A stretch of DNA of 43,915 bases from positions 368,796 through 412,710 of the forward strand of contig LPNY01000139.1 of the NCBI GenBank assembly GCA_001655195.1. The letters are read 5' to 3'. Source of the DNA: Arcobacter sp. EP1. Lineage in GTDB: Bacteria; Campylobacterota; Campylobacteria; Campylobacterales; Arcobacteraceae. A program made the translations under genes and the position numbers. How positions within the stretch are numbered: position 1 is the first letter of the stretch; every line of letters begins with the position of its first letter. The notes below the pieces were generated by a model, which was not told the origin of the DNA, did no database searches, and worked only from the letters and a program-made list of their open reading frames with translations. Shown here in pieces: positions 17,254 through 25,483 of the stretch.

Positions 17254-18353
17254 TGTTTAATAATATTTATCAAAATAAAAAAATTTTAGTAACTGGACAC
17301 ACTGGCTTTAAAGGAACATGGCTTACCACTTGGTTATTACAATTAGGAGCAAATGTCGTAGGAATATCAAAAGACATACCTACACAACCTTCTATGTTTG
17401 AAGAGTTGAAATTAGAAAATAGAATTACGCATTATCAAGAAGATATAAGAGAGTTATCTAAAATGATAGAGATAATATCTTTTGAGAAACCAGAAATATT
17501 ATTTCATTTAGCTGCGCAACCAATTGTTTCAACATCATATAATGAGCCAATTGAAACTATCTCATCGAACGTAATGGGTACTGCAAATATTCTTGAAGCC
17601 TTGAAAATATCAAATCATAAATGTACGGCTATAATCATTACAAGTGATAAAGCTTATGATAATGTTGAACAAGTATGGGGATATAAAGAAGATGACAAAA
17701 TGGGTGGAAAAGATATTTATAGTGGTAGTAAAGGGGCTGCTGAACTTATTATAAAGTCATACTATCACTCTTTTTTTAAAAAAACTAATTCAAATATTAA
17801 GCTTGCAGTTGGGCGAGCAGGAAATGTTATAGGTGGCGGAGATTGGGCAACTGATAGAATAGTAGTAGATTGTATGCAAGCATGGAGTGAAAATAAAATT
17901 GTAGAGATAAGAGCTCCAAAAGCCACACGTCCTTGGCAACATGTGTTGGAGCCATTAAGTGGATATCTAAATCTTGGTCAAGTATTATTTGAAGATTCTT
18001 CTTTAGATGGAAAAGCATTTAATTTTGGGCCGCGAGCAGAACAGAATCATACGGTTGAAGAGCTTTTGACAGATTTAAGTAGATATTGGGATTTCTCAAA
18101 TGTAAATGATGCCTATGAAGTAACTGGTAATATTCCATTTCACGAAGCAGGTCTTCTAAAACTTAATTGTGATAAGGCACTATTTTATTTTAAATGGCAA
18201 GCAAATCTTGCATATAAAGATACTATTAGATTTACAAGTGAGTGGTATTATGATTTCTATAAAACAAATAAGAATATTTATGATATAACAATAAAACAAA
18301 TTCGAGAATATGAAACCCTAGCAAAGCAAAAAGGTTTGATTTGGACAAAGTAA
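17253..18353 (+). CDS. rfbG: CDP-glucose 4,6-dehydratase
   Basis: The open frame reaches back to a TTG at 17238, but the ATG at 17253, sharing a base with the rfbF stop (TAATG), is the natural start and gives 366 residues. This extended SDR has VTGHTGFKGTWLTTWLL as nucleotide-binding loop, the TSDKAYDN catalytic Asp-Lys region, YSGSKGAAE as Tyr/Lys motif and the family-specific RPWQHVLEPLSGY. It converts CDP-glucose to CDP-4-keto-6-deoxyglucose, the branch point for CDP-deoxysugars. Pairing with rfbF is the standard arrangement. Confidence 0.95.
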   Translation: MFNNIYQNKKILVTGHTGFKGTWLTTWLLQLGANVVGISKDIPTQPSMFEELKLENRITHYQEDIRELSKMIEIISFEKPEILFHLAAQPIVSTSYNEPIETISSNVMGTANILEALKISNHKCTAIIITSDKAYDNVEQVWGYKEDDKMGGKDIYSGSKGAAELIIKSYYHSFFKKTNSNIKLAVGRAGNVIGGGDWATDRIVVDCMQAWSENKIVEIRAPKATRPWQHVLEPLSGYLNLGQVLFEDSSLDGKAFNFGPRAEQNHTVEELLTDLSRYWDFSNVNDAYEVTGNIPFHEAGLLKLNCDKALFYFKWQANLAYKDTIRFTSEWYYDFYKTNKNIYDITIKQIREYETLAKQKGLIWTK

Positions 18354-18748
18354 TAGTTACGTCATTAAAACAGATTTTTCACCCAAAAGGTGATATATAT
18401 CATGCTATGAAAAAAAGTGATGATGGATTTAATGGATTTGGGGAAGCTTATTTTTCTACTATAAATGCAAATGAGATAAAAGGCTGGAAAAAGCACACTT
18501 TAATGACTTTAAACTTAGTTGTACCTATTGGAGAGATAGAGTTTGTAATATATGATGAAGAGAAAAAAGAGTTTTTTTCTATAAAGTTGTCGCAAAACAA
18601 TTATAAAAGGTTAACTGTTAAACCAAATCTGTGGGTTGCATTTAGAGGACTTGAGGAGTATAATATAGTTTTAAACTTAGCAAGTATTGAGCATAACCCA
18701 AATGAATCTGTAAGTATAGAATTAGAAGATATAGTATATGCGTGGTAA
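18341..18748 (+). CDS. cupin sugar epimerase/ketoisomerase (RmlC/WxcM-like)
   Basis: This 135-residue protein resembles dTDP-4-dehydrorhamnose 3,5-epimerase-like cupins. It has GFGEAYFSTINANEIKGWKK (residues 32-51), then HTLMTLNLVVPIGEIEFVIY, and a late LWVAFRGLEEYNIVLNLASI. Start is TTG with AAAAGG 7-12 bases upstream, overlapping rfbG by 13 bp. Given the substrate made by RfbG, it probably epimerises C3 and/or C5 of CDP-4-keto-6-deoxyglucose, or shifts the keto group. It is shorter than RmlC (about 180), as usual for this subfamily. The product stereochemistry cannot be deduced. Confidence 0.8.
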   Translation: MDKVIVTSLKQIFHPKGDIYHAMKKSDDGFNGFGEAYFSTINANEIKGWKKHTLMTLNLVVPIGEIEFVIYDEEKKEFFSIKLSQNNYKRLTVKPNLWVAFRGLEEYNIVLNLASIEHNPNESVSIELEDIVYAW

Positions 18749-19673
18749 AGTTTTAATTACTGGAGGTTTTGGAAATTTAGGTAGTTGGATAACTATTTAT
18801 TTAGCTTCTATAGGATACGAGGTTTATATTTTAACGAGGGAAAAGAAGTACGTATTTGAAAATATAAAATATAATGTAATAGAATGTGATATAACAAATT
18901 TAGATGAACTAAGAAAAAACTTAGATTTTGAAATTGACTTTTGTGTACATTGTGCTAGTTATAATGAATTTTTTTTTGAGAATTATTCAAAACAAGCACT
19001 TGAGATAAATACACTTGGAACTAGAAATTTATTAGAGTCATTAAATCTAAAGAAATTAAAAAACTTTATCTATTTTAGTACTTTTCATGTATATGGTGGT
19101 TTAAGTGGTGTTATAAATGAAAGTTCACCTTTAAATCCTAAAAACGATTATGCCTCTACCCATTTGTTTGCAGAGTATTATGTGAAGCAATTTTCTTTTA
19201 CCCACAACTTAAAGTATACAATTTTCAGACTCACCAATAGTTATGGTGCACCCACTTTCGCTGATACAAGTAAGTGGTATCTAGTCTTAAATGACTTGGT
19301 CAAATCAGCGTTTAGGAATAAGGAAATCATAATAAAAAGTAATGGACAAGCAAAAAGAGATTTTATATGGATGGGAGATGTCGTAAAAGTGGTGGAAAAA
19401 GTTTTAGAAAAACCTGCTACAAATGATACATACAATTTATCTTCAAGTAATATATACAGTGTGCTTGAGCTTGCAAAAAAAGTCCAAAGAATATATAAAG
19501 ATAGATATGAACAAAATATAAATATACAAATCAATCCAAATGATATGACTATCTATGATGAATTATTAGTAGAAAATAAAAAATTAAAAAATCTAATAAA
19601 TTTTAAATTAGTAGATAGAACAGATAATGAGATAGATAAAATATTTAGTTTACTAGAAGGAAAAAGTAAATGA
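18738..19673 (+). CDS. NAD-dependent epimerase/reductase with altered active site
   Basis: This 311-residue extended SDR has the loop VLITGGFGNLGSWI at 5-18, catalytic Ser/Thr region IYFSTFHVYGG, and LTNSYGAP and RDFIWMGDVV in the C-terminal half. The Tyr/Lys motif reads YASTH: Tyr138 is kept, but the expected Lys142 is His. It lies directly after the CDP-4-keto-6-deoxyglucose genes and probably reduces the 4-keto group, or epimerises, to finish a CDP-6-deoxyhexose. A nine-T run at 18969-18977 lies within the gene. Start ATG overlaps the cupin stop by 11 bp. Confidence 0.83.
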   Translation: MRGKVLITGGFGNLGSWITIYLASIGYEVYILTREKKYVFENIKYNVIECDITNLDELRKNLDFEIDFCVHCASYNEFFFENYSKQALEINTLGTRNLLESLNLKKLKNFIYFSTFHVYGGLSGVINESSPLNPKNDYASTHLFAEYYVKQFSFTHNLKYTIFRLTNSYGAPTFADTSKWYLVLNDLVKSAFRNKEIIIKSNGQAKRDFIWMGDVVKVVEKVLEKPATNDTYNLSSSNIYSVLELAKKVQRIYKDRYEQNINIQINPNDMTIYDELLVENKKLKNLINFKLVDRTDNEIDKIFSLLEGKSK

Positions 19674-20473
19674 ACCCCTTAGTATCCATAATAATTCCAA
19701 TGTATAATGCAGAAAAATATATTAAAGAAACAATATATAGTGTCCTAAATCAAACTTATTCAAATTGGGAAATAATAATAGTAGATAATTACTCAACTGA
19801 TAACAGTAGACAGATAGTTAAAGAGTTTCTTGATAATAGAATAATGTTGATTACATTAGATTATAATAGTGGAGGGCCTGCAAGACCTAGAAATATAGGT
19901 TTAGAAAATGCAAAAGGTGAGTATATAGCCTTTTTAGATGCTGATGATGTTTGGCATGAAAGAAAATTACAAGTTCAAATTAGTGAAATTATTAATAATA
20001 ACCTAAACTTTACAAGTACTAATTCTATTAATATTGATAAAAATGGAATAGATATAAATAATCAATATAAAGTTTGGAATTTTATTAAAAAGTTCAAAAG
20101 TAAAGCAACGTTATGTGATGTTATAAAAGGAAACTTTATTGCTACATCTTCTGTTGTTGTATTAAAAGATCTTATTTCCAGCTTTGATGAAAGTAAAGAT
20201 TTTATTGCAGTAGAAGATTTATGTTTATGGATGGAGATACTAAATAATAAGAATACTAAATATAAATATATCCCGGAAAAGTTATTAAAATATAGAGTAT
20301 TATTAACAACTATATCTGAAAGAGGAAAGAACCAAAAGCAAGCAACAAGAGCAAAGTTATGCGTATTGACTTTTATATTAAAACATAATAGATTTGATTA
20401 CCTACCTTGTTTTTATTATAATATAGTATTAACTGTTTTTGTAAATATTATAAAAAAATTATTACGAAAGTAG
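19670..20473 (+). CDS. glycosyltransferase family 2
   Basis: This 267-residue GT-A enzyme starts with VSIIIPMYNAEKYIKETI, continues with SVLNQTYSNWEIIIVDNYST and has the metal-binding FLDADDVW (DxD region near residue 85). It ends with a basic, hydrophobic tail (VNIIKKLLRK) that may touch the membrane. These inverting enzymes add one sugar to a lipid-linked glycan at the cytoplasmic face. ATGA overlap with the epimerase shows coupling. Donor and acceptor are unknown. Confidence 0.9.
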   Translation: MNPLVSIIIPMYNAEKYIKETIYSVLNQTYSNWEIIIVDNYSTDNSRQIVKEFLDNRIMLITLDYNSGGPARPRNIGLENAKGEYIAFLDADDVWHERKLQVQISEIINNNLNFTSTNSINIDKNGIDINNQYKVWNFIKKFKSKATLCDVIKGNFIATSSVVVLKDLISSFDESKDFIAVEDLCLWMEILNNKNTKYKYIPEKLLKYRVLLTTISERGKNQKQATRAKLCVLTFILKHNRFDYLPCFYYNIVLTVFVNIIKKLLRK

Positions 20474-20500
20474 TTTATTAATAAAAGGAGTACATGGATA

Positions 20501-21589
20501 GTGAAATATAAATTATTAAATAGTAATAAGAGTCTATTTCTTTTGATAAGTTTTATTTTAGTGGTAAAAATGGTTGTTTTATTTTACATGTTTACATCAG
20601 GAAATATTTTTGGTGGAGGACTAAGTGATGCTAATAGCTATCATATTGCAGCAATAGGAATTCAAGAATTTCCAAATGCATGGACTTCTATTTTAAGTTT
20701 TTTAAATGATTTAGGTTTATACAATAGATTAGGAATGAGTATATGTTTATCTTTATTAGCAGTTTTTGTTATACCTTTTATTGTAGGTAATTTAGCTTTA
20801 GTTAACAATTATTTACAAAAACAAAAAGTGTTATTATATCTATTTTTTATTGTTTCTATCTATCCCAATATATTTTTACTATCTACAGATGTTTTTAAAG
20901 ATGTCTTTATGTTGTTTATGTTTTTACTTGGTTTGTATGTGTTTAAAAGTTTATCAGTCGTTTCAAGTATTTCGCTAAAAATATTTTTATTTATATTAGG
21001 TTTGATTTTTATATATATACTTTATAACTTTAGGCCATATTTAGGCTTTTCTTATGGAGTAGCTCTCATGTTAGGATATTTTTATAGTTTTAAAAAATAT
21101 CCTTTAATATTAAGTATAGTTTTTTTATTGCTTTTTTTACAAGTATTATATATGTTTGGTTTTTTAGATTCACTTGTTAATTATAGAGAGGGATTTCATA
21201 CTGTTTTGCATAGGAATCAAGGAAGTGGAATAGGGATATCTTTTGATAGTTCAGTTTTATTTATTCCAAAATTTATTCAAAGTTTTATATATCAAATGTT
21301 TGGGTTTTATTTCCCCAATTTCTCTAGTACCGTAGTTTTTGTATTTGAATCAGTGCCTTTTATGATTGCTTTGTATTATTTAATTAGAAATAGAGAATAC
21401 TGTAATAAATTTGTATACTTTTTAATAGTGTTTTTTGTAGTTTATGCTACTATATGGGTTATTGCTAATGATAACTTAGGAACAGCCTCTAGAATTAGAA
21501 TATTTAATTATATAGTTATTTATATTGCATGCTTTGTTGTTTATCAACATAAACAGCTTTTTAAAAATTTAGATATAAATAAAGTATAA
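20501..21589 (+). CDS. polytopic membrane protein, candidate glycan polymerase (Wzy-like)
   Basis: This 362-residue protein has about ten predicted membrane spans. It starts at GTG with AAAGGAG at 20484-20490; a nearby ATG (20494) is out of frame and closes quickly. Visible landmarks are LSDANSYH after the first span, STDVFKDVFM in the middle, YNFRPYLGF, GSGIGISF in a loop, and ASRIRIFNY near the end. The same landmarks recur in the protein at 24409, so the two belong to one family. Position among glycosyltransferases and predicted topology suggest polymerisation or membrane-bound glycosyl transfer, as for Wzy proteins, which are too divergent to confirm by eye. Confidence 0.65.
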   Translation: MKYKLLNSNKSLFLLISFILVVKMVVLFYMFTSGNIFGGGLSDANSYHIAAIGIQEFPNAWTSILSFLNDLGLYNRLGMSICLSLLAVFVIPFIVGNLALVNNYLQKQKVLLYLFFIVSIYPNIFLLSTDVFKDVFMLFMFLLGLYVFKSLSVVSSISLKIFLFILGLIFIYILYNFRPYLGFSYGVALMLGYFYSFKKYPLILSIVFLLLFLQVLYMFGFLDSLVNYREGFHTVLHRNQGSGIGISFDSSVLFIPKFIQSFIYQMFGFYFPNFSSTVVFVFESVPFMIALYYLIRNREYCNKFVYFLIVFFVVYATIWVIANDNLGTASRIRIFNYIVIYIACFVVYQHKQLFKNLDINKV

Positions 21590-21613
21590 AGGTTATTATT
21601 GTGGAGAAGTATA

Positions 21614-22438
21614 TTGACTAAAGTAGTAATAATAGGTAAAAATAGTAATCTTTCTAAAAAACTATATAGTAGGATTAAAAACTCTACATTAGTTTCGTCA
21701 AGAGATATTTTATCTTCTGATGACATCTTTGGAAACTATGAAGGTACTGAGATAAGTATTATTTTTAATAATTTTCAGCCTGCAATAAAATTGAATAATA
21801 TAGAGAATACGACAGATTATTTAATGAATTCTATTTTTTCAACTTCTAAAATTTTAGACTTTTGCAAAAAAAAATCAATAAAAATCAATAAACTTATTTA
21901 CACAAGTAGTAGTTCTGTGTATGGAAACAATATATTATGTAGTGAAAGTGATGAATTAAAACCTCTAAATCTTCATGCTTCTCTAAAAGTAGCAAATGAA
22001 AAGCTTATAGAGAAATTTTGTTTAGAAAATAGTATCGATTATACTATTTCAAGAATATTTAATATGTATGGAGGAGAAGATAAGTTTTCAGTGATTAACA
22101 AAATCATTAAAGCTTATAAAAATCAAGAAGAGTTAACTATTGTGAATAATGGTAATGCAATAAGAGATTTTATTCATATTGATGACGTCGTAGAAATATA
22201 TTTAAAGATATTAAATCAAAAGAATCTTAAAGTTTTAAATATTGGTACGGGGAATGGTACTTCTATTAAAAGTATTATTGATTTTTTTGAAAAACACAAT
22301 AAAATAGTAGAAATAAATAATATATTTGCAGATGAACTTAAAACTTCAACTGCAGATATTAGATTACTTTATGAAGTTTTTAATAAAGAAAAGTTTATGA
22401 GAGTAGAAGAGTATTTAAAAAAAGAACTTCATATATGA
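21614..22438 (+). CDS. degenerate NAD-dependent epimerase-like protein
   Basis: The frame opens at a TTG at 21599, but GGAGAAG (21603-21609) is correctly placed for a TTG at 21614, giving 274 residues. It resembles an extended SDR: YTSSSSVYGN, SRIFNMYGG, RDFIHIDDVVEIYLKI and NIGTGNGTSIKSI. However, the N-terminal loop reads VVIIGKNSNLSKKL instead of GxxGxxG, and the Tyr/Lys motif is HASLK, with His121 replacing Tyr (Lys125 kept). It may have altered chemistry or a binding role. Nine A at 21866-21874 lie inside the gene. ATGA overlap with the next gene. Confidence 0.75.
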   Translation: MTKVVIIGKNSNLSKKLYSRIKNSTLVSSRDILSSDDIFGNYEGTEISIIFNNFQPAIKLNNIENTTDYLMNSIFSTSKILDFCKKKSIKINKLIYTSSSSVYGNNILCSESDELKPLNLHASLKVANEKLIEKFCLENSIDYTISRIFNMYGGEDKFSVINKIIKAYKNQEELTIVNNGNAIRDFIHIDDVVEIYLKILNQKNLKVLNIGTGNGTSIKSIIDFFEKHNKIVEINNIFADELKTSTADIRLLYEVFNKEKFMRVEEYLKKELHI

Positions 22439-23583
22439 AAAAAATTATAATGATTACAACTATACCTATGAGTTTTGCTACATTAGTAAAAGGACAAGCA
22501 AAATATTTATCTCAATATTTTGAAATTAAAATGGTTACGTCACCTTCTGAAAAAAATGAAGATATTTCATCGTATGAAGGTGTTAAAATTCACTCAGTCA
22601 ATATGACTCGTCAAATAACACCTATAGAAGATTTAAAATCTTTGATAAAACTTTTTCAATATATTAAAAAAGAAAAACCAGATGCAGTTTATACATTTAC
22701 CCCCAAAGCAGGCCTACTAGGTATGATGGCATCTTTTTTGGCAAGAGTACCAGTACGAATTCATAATATTGTTGGTATGCCACTTATGGAAGTAAAAGGA
22801 ATTAAGAGAAAACTGTTAGAACTTATTGAAAAGTTAACATATTTTTTTGCTACGCATCTTTTTTGTAATAGTTTTGGACTAAAAGACTATTTGTATAAAA
22901 ACCTGACTAAAAAAGAGGTTCGTGTAATTGCTAATGGTTCGATTAATGGGGTTGATACAGATTATTTTAAAAATGACAAAAGTATCTGTGAACAAGATGA
23001 AATAAGACAAGAATATGGAATTAGCCCTAGTGACTTTGTTATAACTTTTGTAGGAAGAATCGTAAAAGACAAAGGGATAAATGAACTCGTCGAAGTGTTT
23101 TTGGAACTATCGAAAAAACATGATAATCTTAAATTATTATTGGTGGGGGATTATGAAGAACATTTGAATTCTATTGATAAAAAAAACAAAGACTTAATTG
23201 ATAGCTCCCCAAGTATAATAGCAGTGGGTTTTAAAAAAGAAATACGAAATTTTTTAGCAATTACAGATTTGTTTGCATTGCCCTCTTATAGAGAGGGATT
23301 ACCTAATTCACTTATAGAAGCAGGTAGTTTTGGTATACCACTTTTAGCTACAAATATTAACGGATGCAATGAGATAATTATTCAAAATGAAACAGGCATA
23401 CTTGTAAATAAAAAAGATAATATTAGTCTTAAGAATGGTTTAGAACGAATGATAGTTGATACAGAACAGTACAATTATATAAAGAAAAATATTCGAACCC
23501 AAATACAAGAAAGATATAGTCAAGATTATTTTTGGCAAGAATTAAGGAATGAATTTGAGTCTATTTTGGAGGAAAAGAGATGA
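22435..23583 (+). CDS. glycosyltransferase family 4
   Basis: This 382-residue GT-B enzyme of the GT4 type has an N-terminal MITTIPMSFATLVKGQAKYL opening, VYTFTPKAGLLGMMAS in the acceptor domain, ITFVGRIVKDKGINELVEVF at the start of the donor domain, and the EX7E motif in REGLPNSLIEAGSFGIPLLA. Enzymes of this kind, close to bacillosamine-type initiating transferases, often add the second sugar. The pglC gene lies further downstream here, so a similar task is possible. It uses an activated hexose or HexNAc at the cytoplasmic membrane face. The precise donor is unknown. Confidence 0.9.
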   Translation: MKKIIMITTIPMSFATLVKGQAKYLSQYFEIKMVTSPSEKNEDISSYEGVKIHSVNMTRQITPIEDLKSLIKLFQYIKKEKPDAVYTFTPKAGLLGMMASFLARVPVRIHNIVGMPLMEVKGIKRKLLELIEKLTYFFATHLFCNSFGLKDYLYKNLTKKEVRVIANGSINGVDTDYFKNDKSICEQDEIRQEYGISPSDFVITFVGRIVKDKGINELVEVFLELSKKHDNLKLLLVGDYEEHLNSIDKKNKDLIDSSPSIIAVGFKKEIRNFLAITDLFALPSYREGLPNSLIEAGSFGIPLLATNINGCNEIIIQNETGILVNKKDNISLKNGLERMIVDTEQYNYIKKNIRTQIQERYSQDYFWQELRNEFESILEEKR

Positions 23584-24419
23584 AAATATTTTTTGTTGTT
23601 CCTACATTAAACAAAAGACCAAATGAACTAAAAAGACTTATCAATAGCATATCTTCTCTAAAAGGTCTTATTGAAAAAAAGATTTTGATTATAAATCAAG
23701 GCGAAGAAATTTTTTTAGATAATAATATTCAAGATTATATAATAGAAATCAAAATAGATAGAAAAGGTACATCAAATGCAAAAAATGTAGGTATTGAATA
23801 TATCTTAGATAAATCAAATGATGATGACCTTATATGTTTTCCAGATGATGATTGTTGGTATCCCGAAGATAGTATAGAGAAGATTATTAGCGCTTTTAAC
23901 AATGAAAATGATGGTATCATAGGGAGAGCATTTGATCCAAATATAGGGAGAGACTTTGGTTTTACACAATTCAAAAACTCTATAATAGTAAATAAAAACA
24001 ATGCTCATAAATTTTTTATGATATCAATGTTTTTTAAAGTAAAAATATTTAAAAATACAACAGTACGATTTGATCCCGAACTAGGAGTAGGTGCAAAATA
24101 TGGCTGTGGAGAAGAGACAGATTTGCTATTTGATATATTAAAAAATCACTATAAAATATTGTATGACAATAATTTTAAAGTATATCATTTGAATTATGAG
24201 ATGCAAACAGAACAATTATTGAGTTACTCATATGGACAAGGGGCATTACTCAAAAAAATAGTATTCAAATACAAATCTATCGGAGTATTTTTTACAATTA
24301 TATTACGTCCATTATTGGGTGGGGTTTATTTTGCATTGTTATTGAAATTTCAAAACAGTAAAAGGTATTTTTTGAGGTTGCATAGATTATATAAAGGTTT
24401 TTTTGATTATGAAATATAA
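23580..24419 (+). CDS. glycosyltransferase family 2-like
   Basis: This 279-residue GT-A protein has IFFVVPTLNKRPNELKRL as opening strand and FPDDDCWYPEDS as the acidic metal-binding motif (near 82-93). GCGEETDLLFDIL occupies the position of the ED catalytic-base motif. The spacing between the first strand and the DxD-type motif fits GT2 enzymes, though the opening is shorter than in the gene at 19670. The C-terminus has a hydrophobic stretch (IGVFFTIILRPLLGGVYFAL), a possible membrane contact. ATGA overlaps the preceding stop. It presumably adds one sugar to the repeat unit. Confidence 0.85.
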   Translation: MKIFFVVPTLNKRPNELKRLINSISSLKGLIEKKILIINQGEEIFLDNNIQDYIIEIKIDRKGTSNAKNVGIEYILDKSNDDDLICFPDDDCWYPEDSIEKIISAFNNENDGIIGRAFDPNIGRDFGFTQFKNSIIVNKNNAHKFFMISMFFKVKIFKNTTVRFDPELGVGAKYGCGEETDLLFDILKNHYKILYDNNFKVYHLNYEMQTEQLLSYSYGQGALLKKIVFKYKSIGVFFTIILRPLLGGVYFALLLKFQNSKRYFLRLHRLYKGFFDYEI

Positions 24420-25479
24420 CACCTACATTCCTGCCTTTTTATTGTTTTTAATTGGAATGACTATTTTATTTATTTTTAATTACTTCCCAAATATAGATCC
24501 TCATTTTGGTAGTGATGGTGTGTATTATTTAAGTGAAGGTAAAAAATTATTAAAAGAAAATGTAAATAGTCATGCAATAGGTTGGATATATATTAATAGT
24601 TTTTTCATATGGTTATTTGGAGATATGGCACTTTATTTCTTAAGGGCTTTTAATTTAATATTATATTTTTTACTCGTTTTATTTGTTATAAAAGTTATTA
24701 TGAATGATACAAGAAAAAATTTAGACTATTATTATGTGTACATAATTAGTTTTATTCCAAGTATATTTTATTTTTCAATTATGAATTTAAAAGAGACTAT
24801 TCTTATTTTTGTTATAGTGCTAACTATTTATATAGCATCTTCAAGTATTAATATCTTTTCTAAAATATTTTTATTAGTGCCATTATTATATGTTGGTACA
24901 TTAATGAGAGTTTATTTAGTTATTTTAATTGCAGTAATGTTTTATATTTATTTTTTATTAAAAAAGTATAATAAATTTAAAGAAAAAGATAATTTTTTTA
25001 TTTTTTTTATCTTGTATCCAATTGCATTATTTTTGTTTAGTAACTCTTATCTTCAGCCAGTATTTGATTATCTTAGAGGATCATTTCTAGAAATCCAGTT
25101 ACACTCTTCCTCTGGTCTAGGAGCATATATTTACGCACCGCATTCAACTATGGATTTATTGATAACAATTCCTTATAGGATTATTTTTTATATTATTACC
25201 CCTATGCCTTGGGAAACAACGAACCTATTATATTTTGTAGGAGTTATAGAGAATTATATTTTATTTATACCTTTATTAATATATTCATTAATTAATTTTA
25301 AAATAGTTAAGAGTAATAATTTTCTACTAATGTTAATGTCATTTGTGTTTACAAATATCCTCTTTTATTCTTCGATTATGAGTAATGCTGGGATAGTTGT
25401 TCGTATGCAAAGCTCTGCATTGTTCTGTTTGGTAATAATATTTATATACATAAGAATGATTAAAAAAGTAGAAAAGTAA
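24409..25479 (+). CDS. polytopic membrane protein, second candidate glycan polymerase
   Basis: The protein is 356 residues from ATG 24409 (a TTG at 24403 in frame is an alternative; AAAGG lies at 24393-24397). It has roughly nine or ten hydrophobic spans. It shares with the protein at 20501 the landmarks GSDGVYYL after span one, SIMNLKETILIF in the middle (Lys-acid pair), LMRVYLVIL, a SSGLGAYIY loop and VVRMQSSALF near the end, in the same order and similar spacing. It starts inside the previous glycosyltransferase gene. A Wzy-like polymerase or lipid-linked glycosyltransferase role is inferred from topology and position. Confidence 0.65.
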   Translation: MKYNTYIPAFLLFLIGMTILFIFNYFPNIDPHFGSDGVYYLSEGKKLLKENVNSHAIGWIYINSFFIWLFGDMALYFLRAFNLILYFLLVLFVIKVIMNDTRKNLDYYYVYIISFIPSIFYFSIMNLKETILIFVIVLTIYIASSSINIFSKIFLLVPLLYVGTLMRVYLVILIAVMFYIYFLLKKYNKFKEKDNFFIFFILYPIALFLFSNSYLQPVFDYLRGSFLEIQLHSSSGLGAYIYAPHSTMDLLITIPYRIIFYIITPMPWETTNLLYFVGVIENYILFIPLLIYSLINFKIVKSNNFLLMLMSFVFTNILFYSSIMSNAGIVVRMQSSALFCLVIIFIYIRMIKKVEK

Positions 25480-25483
25480 GATT

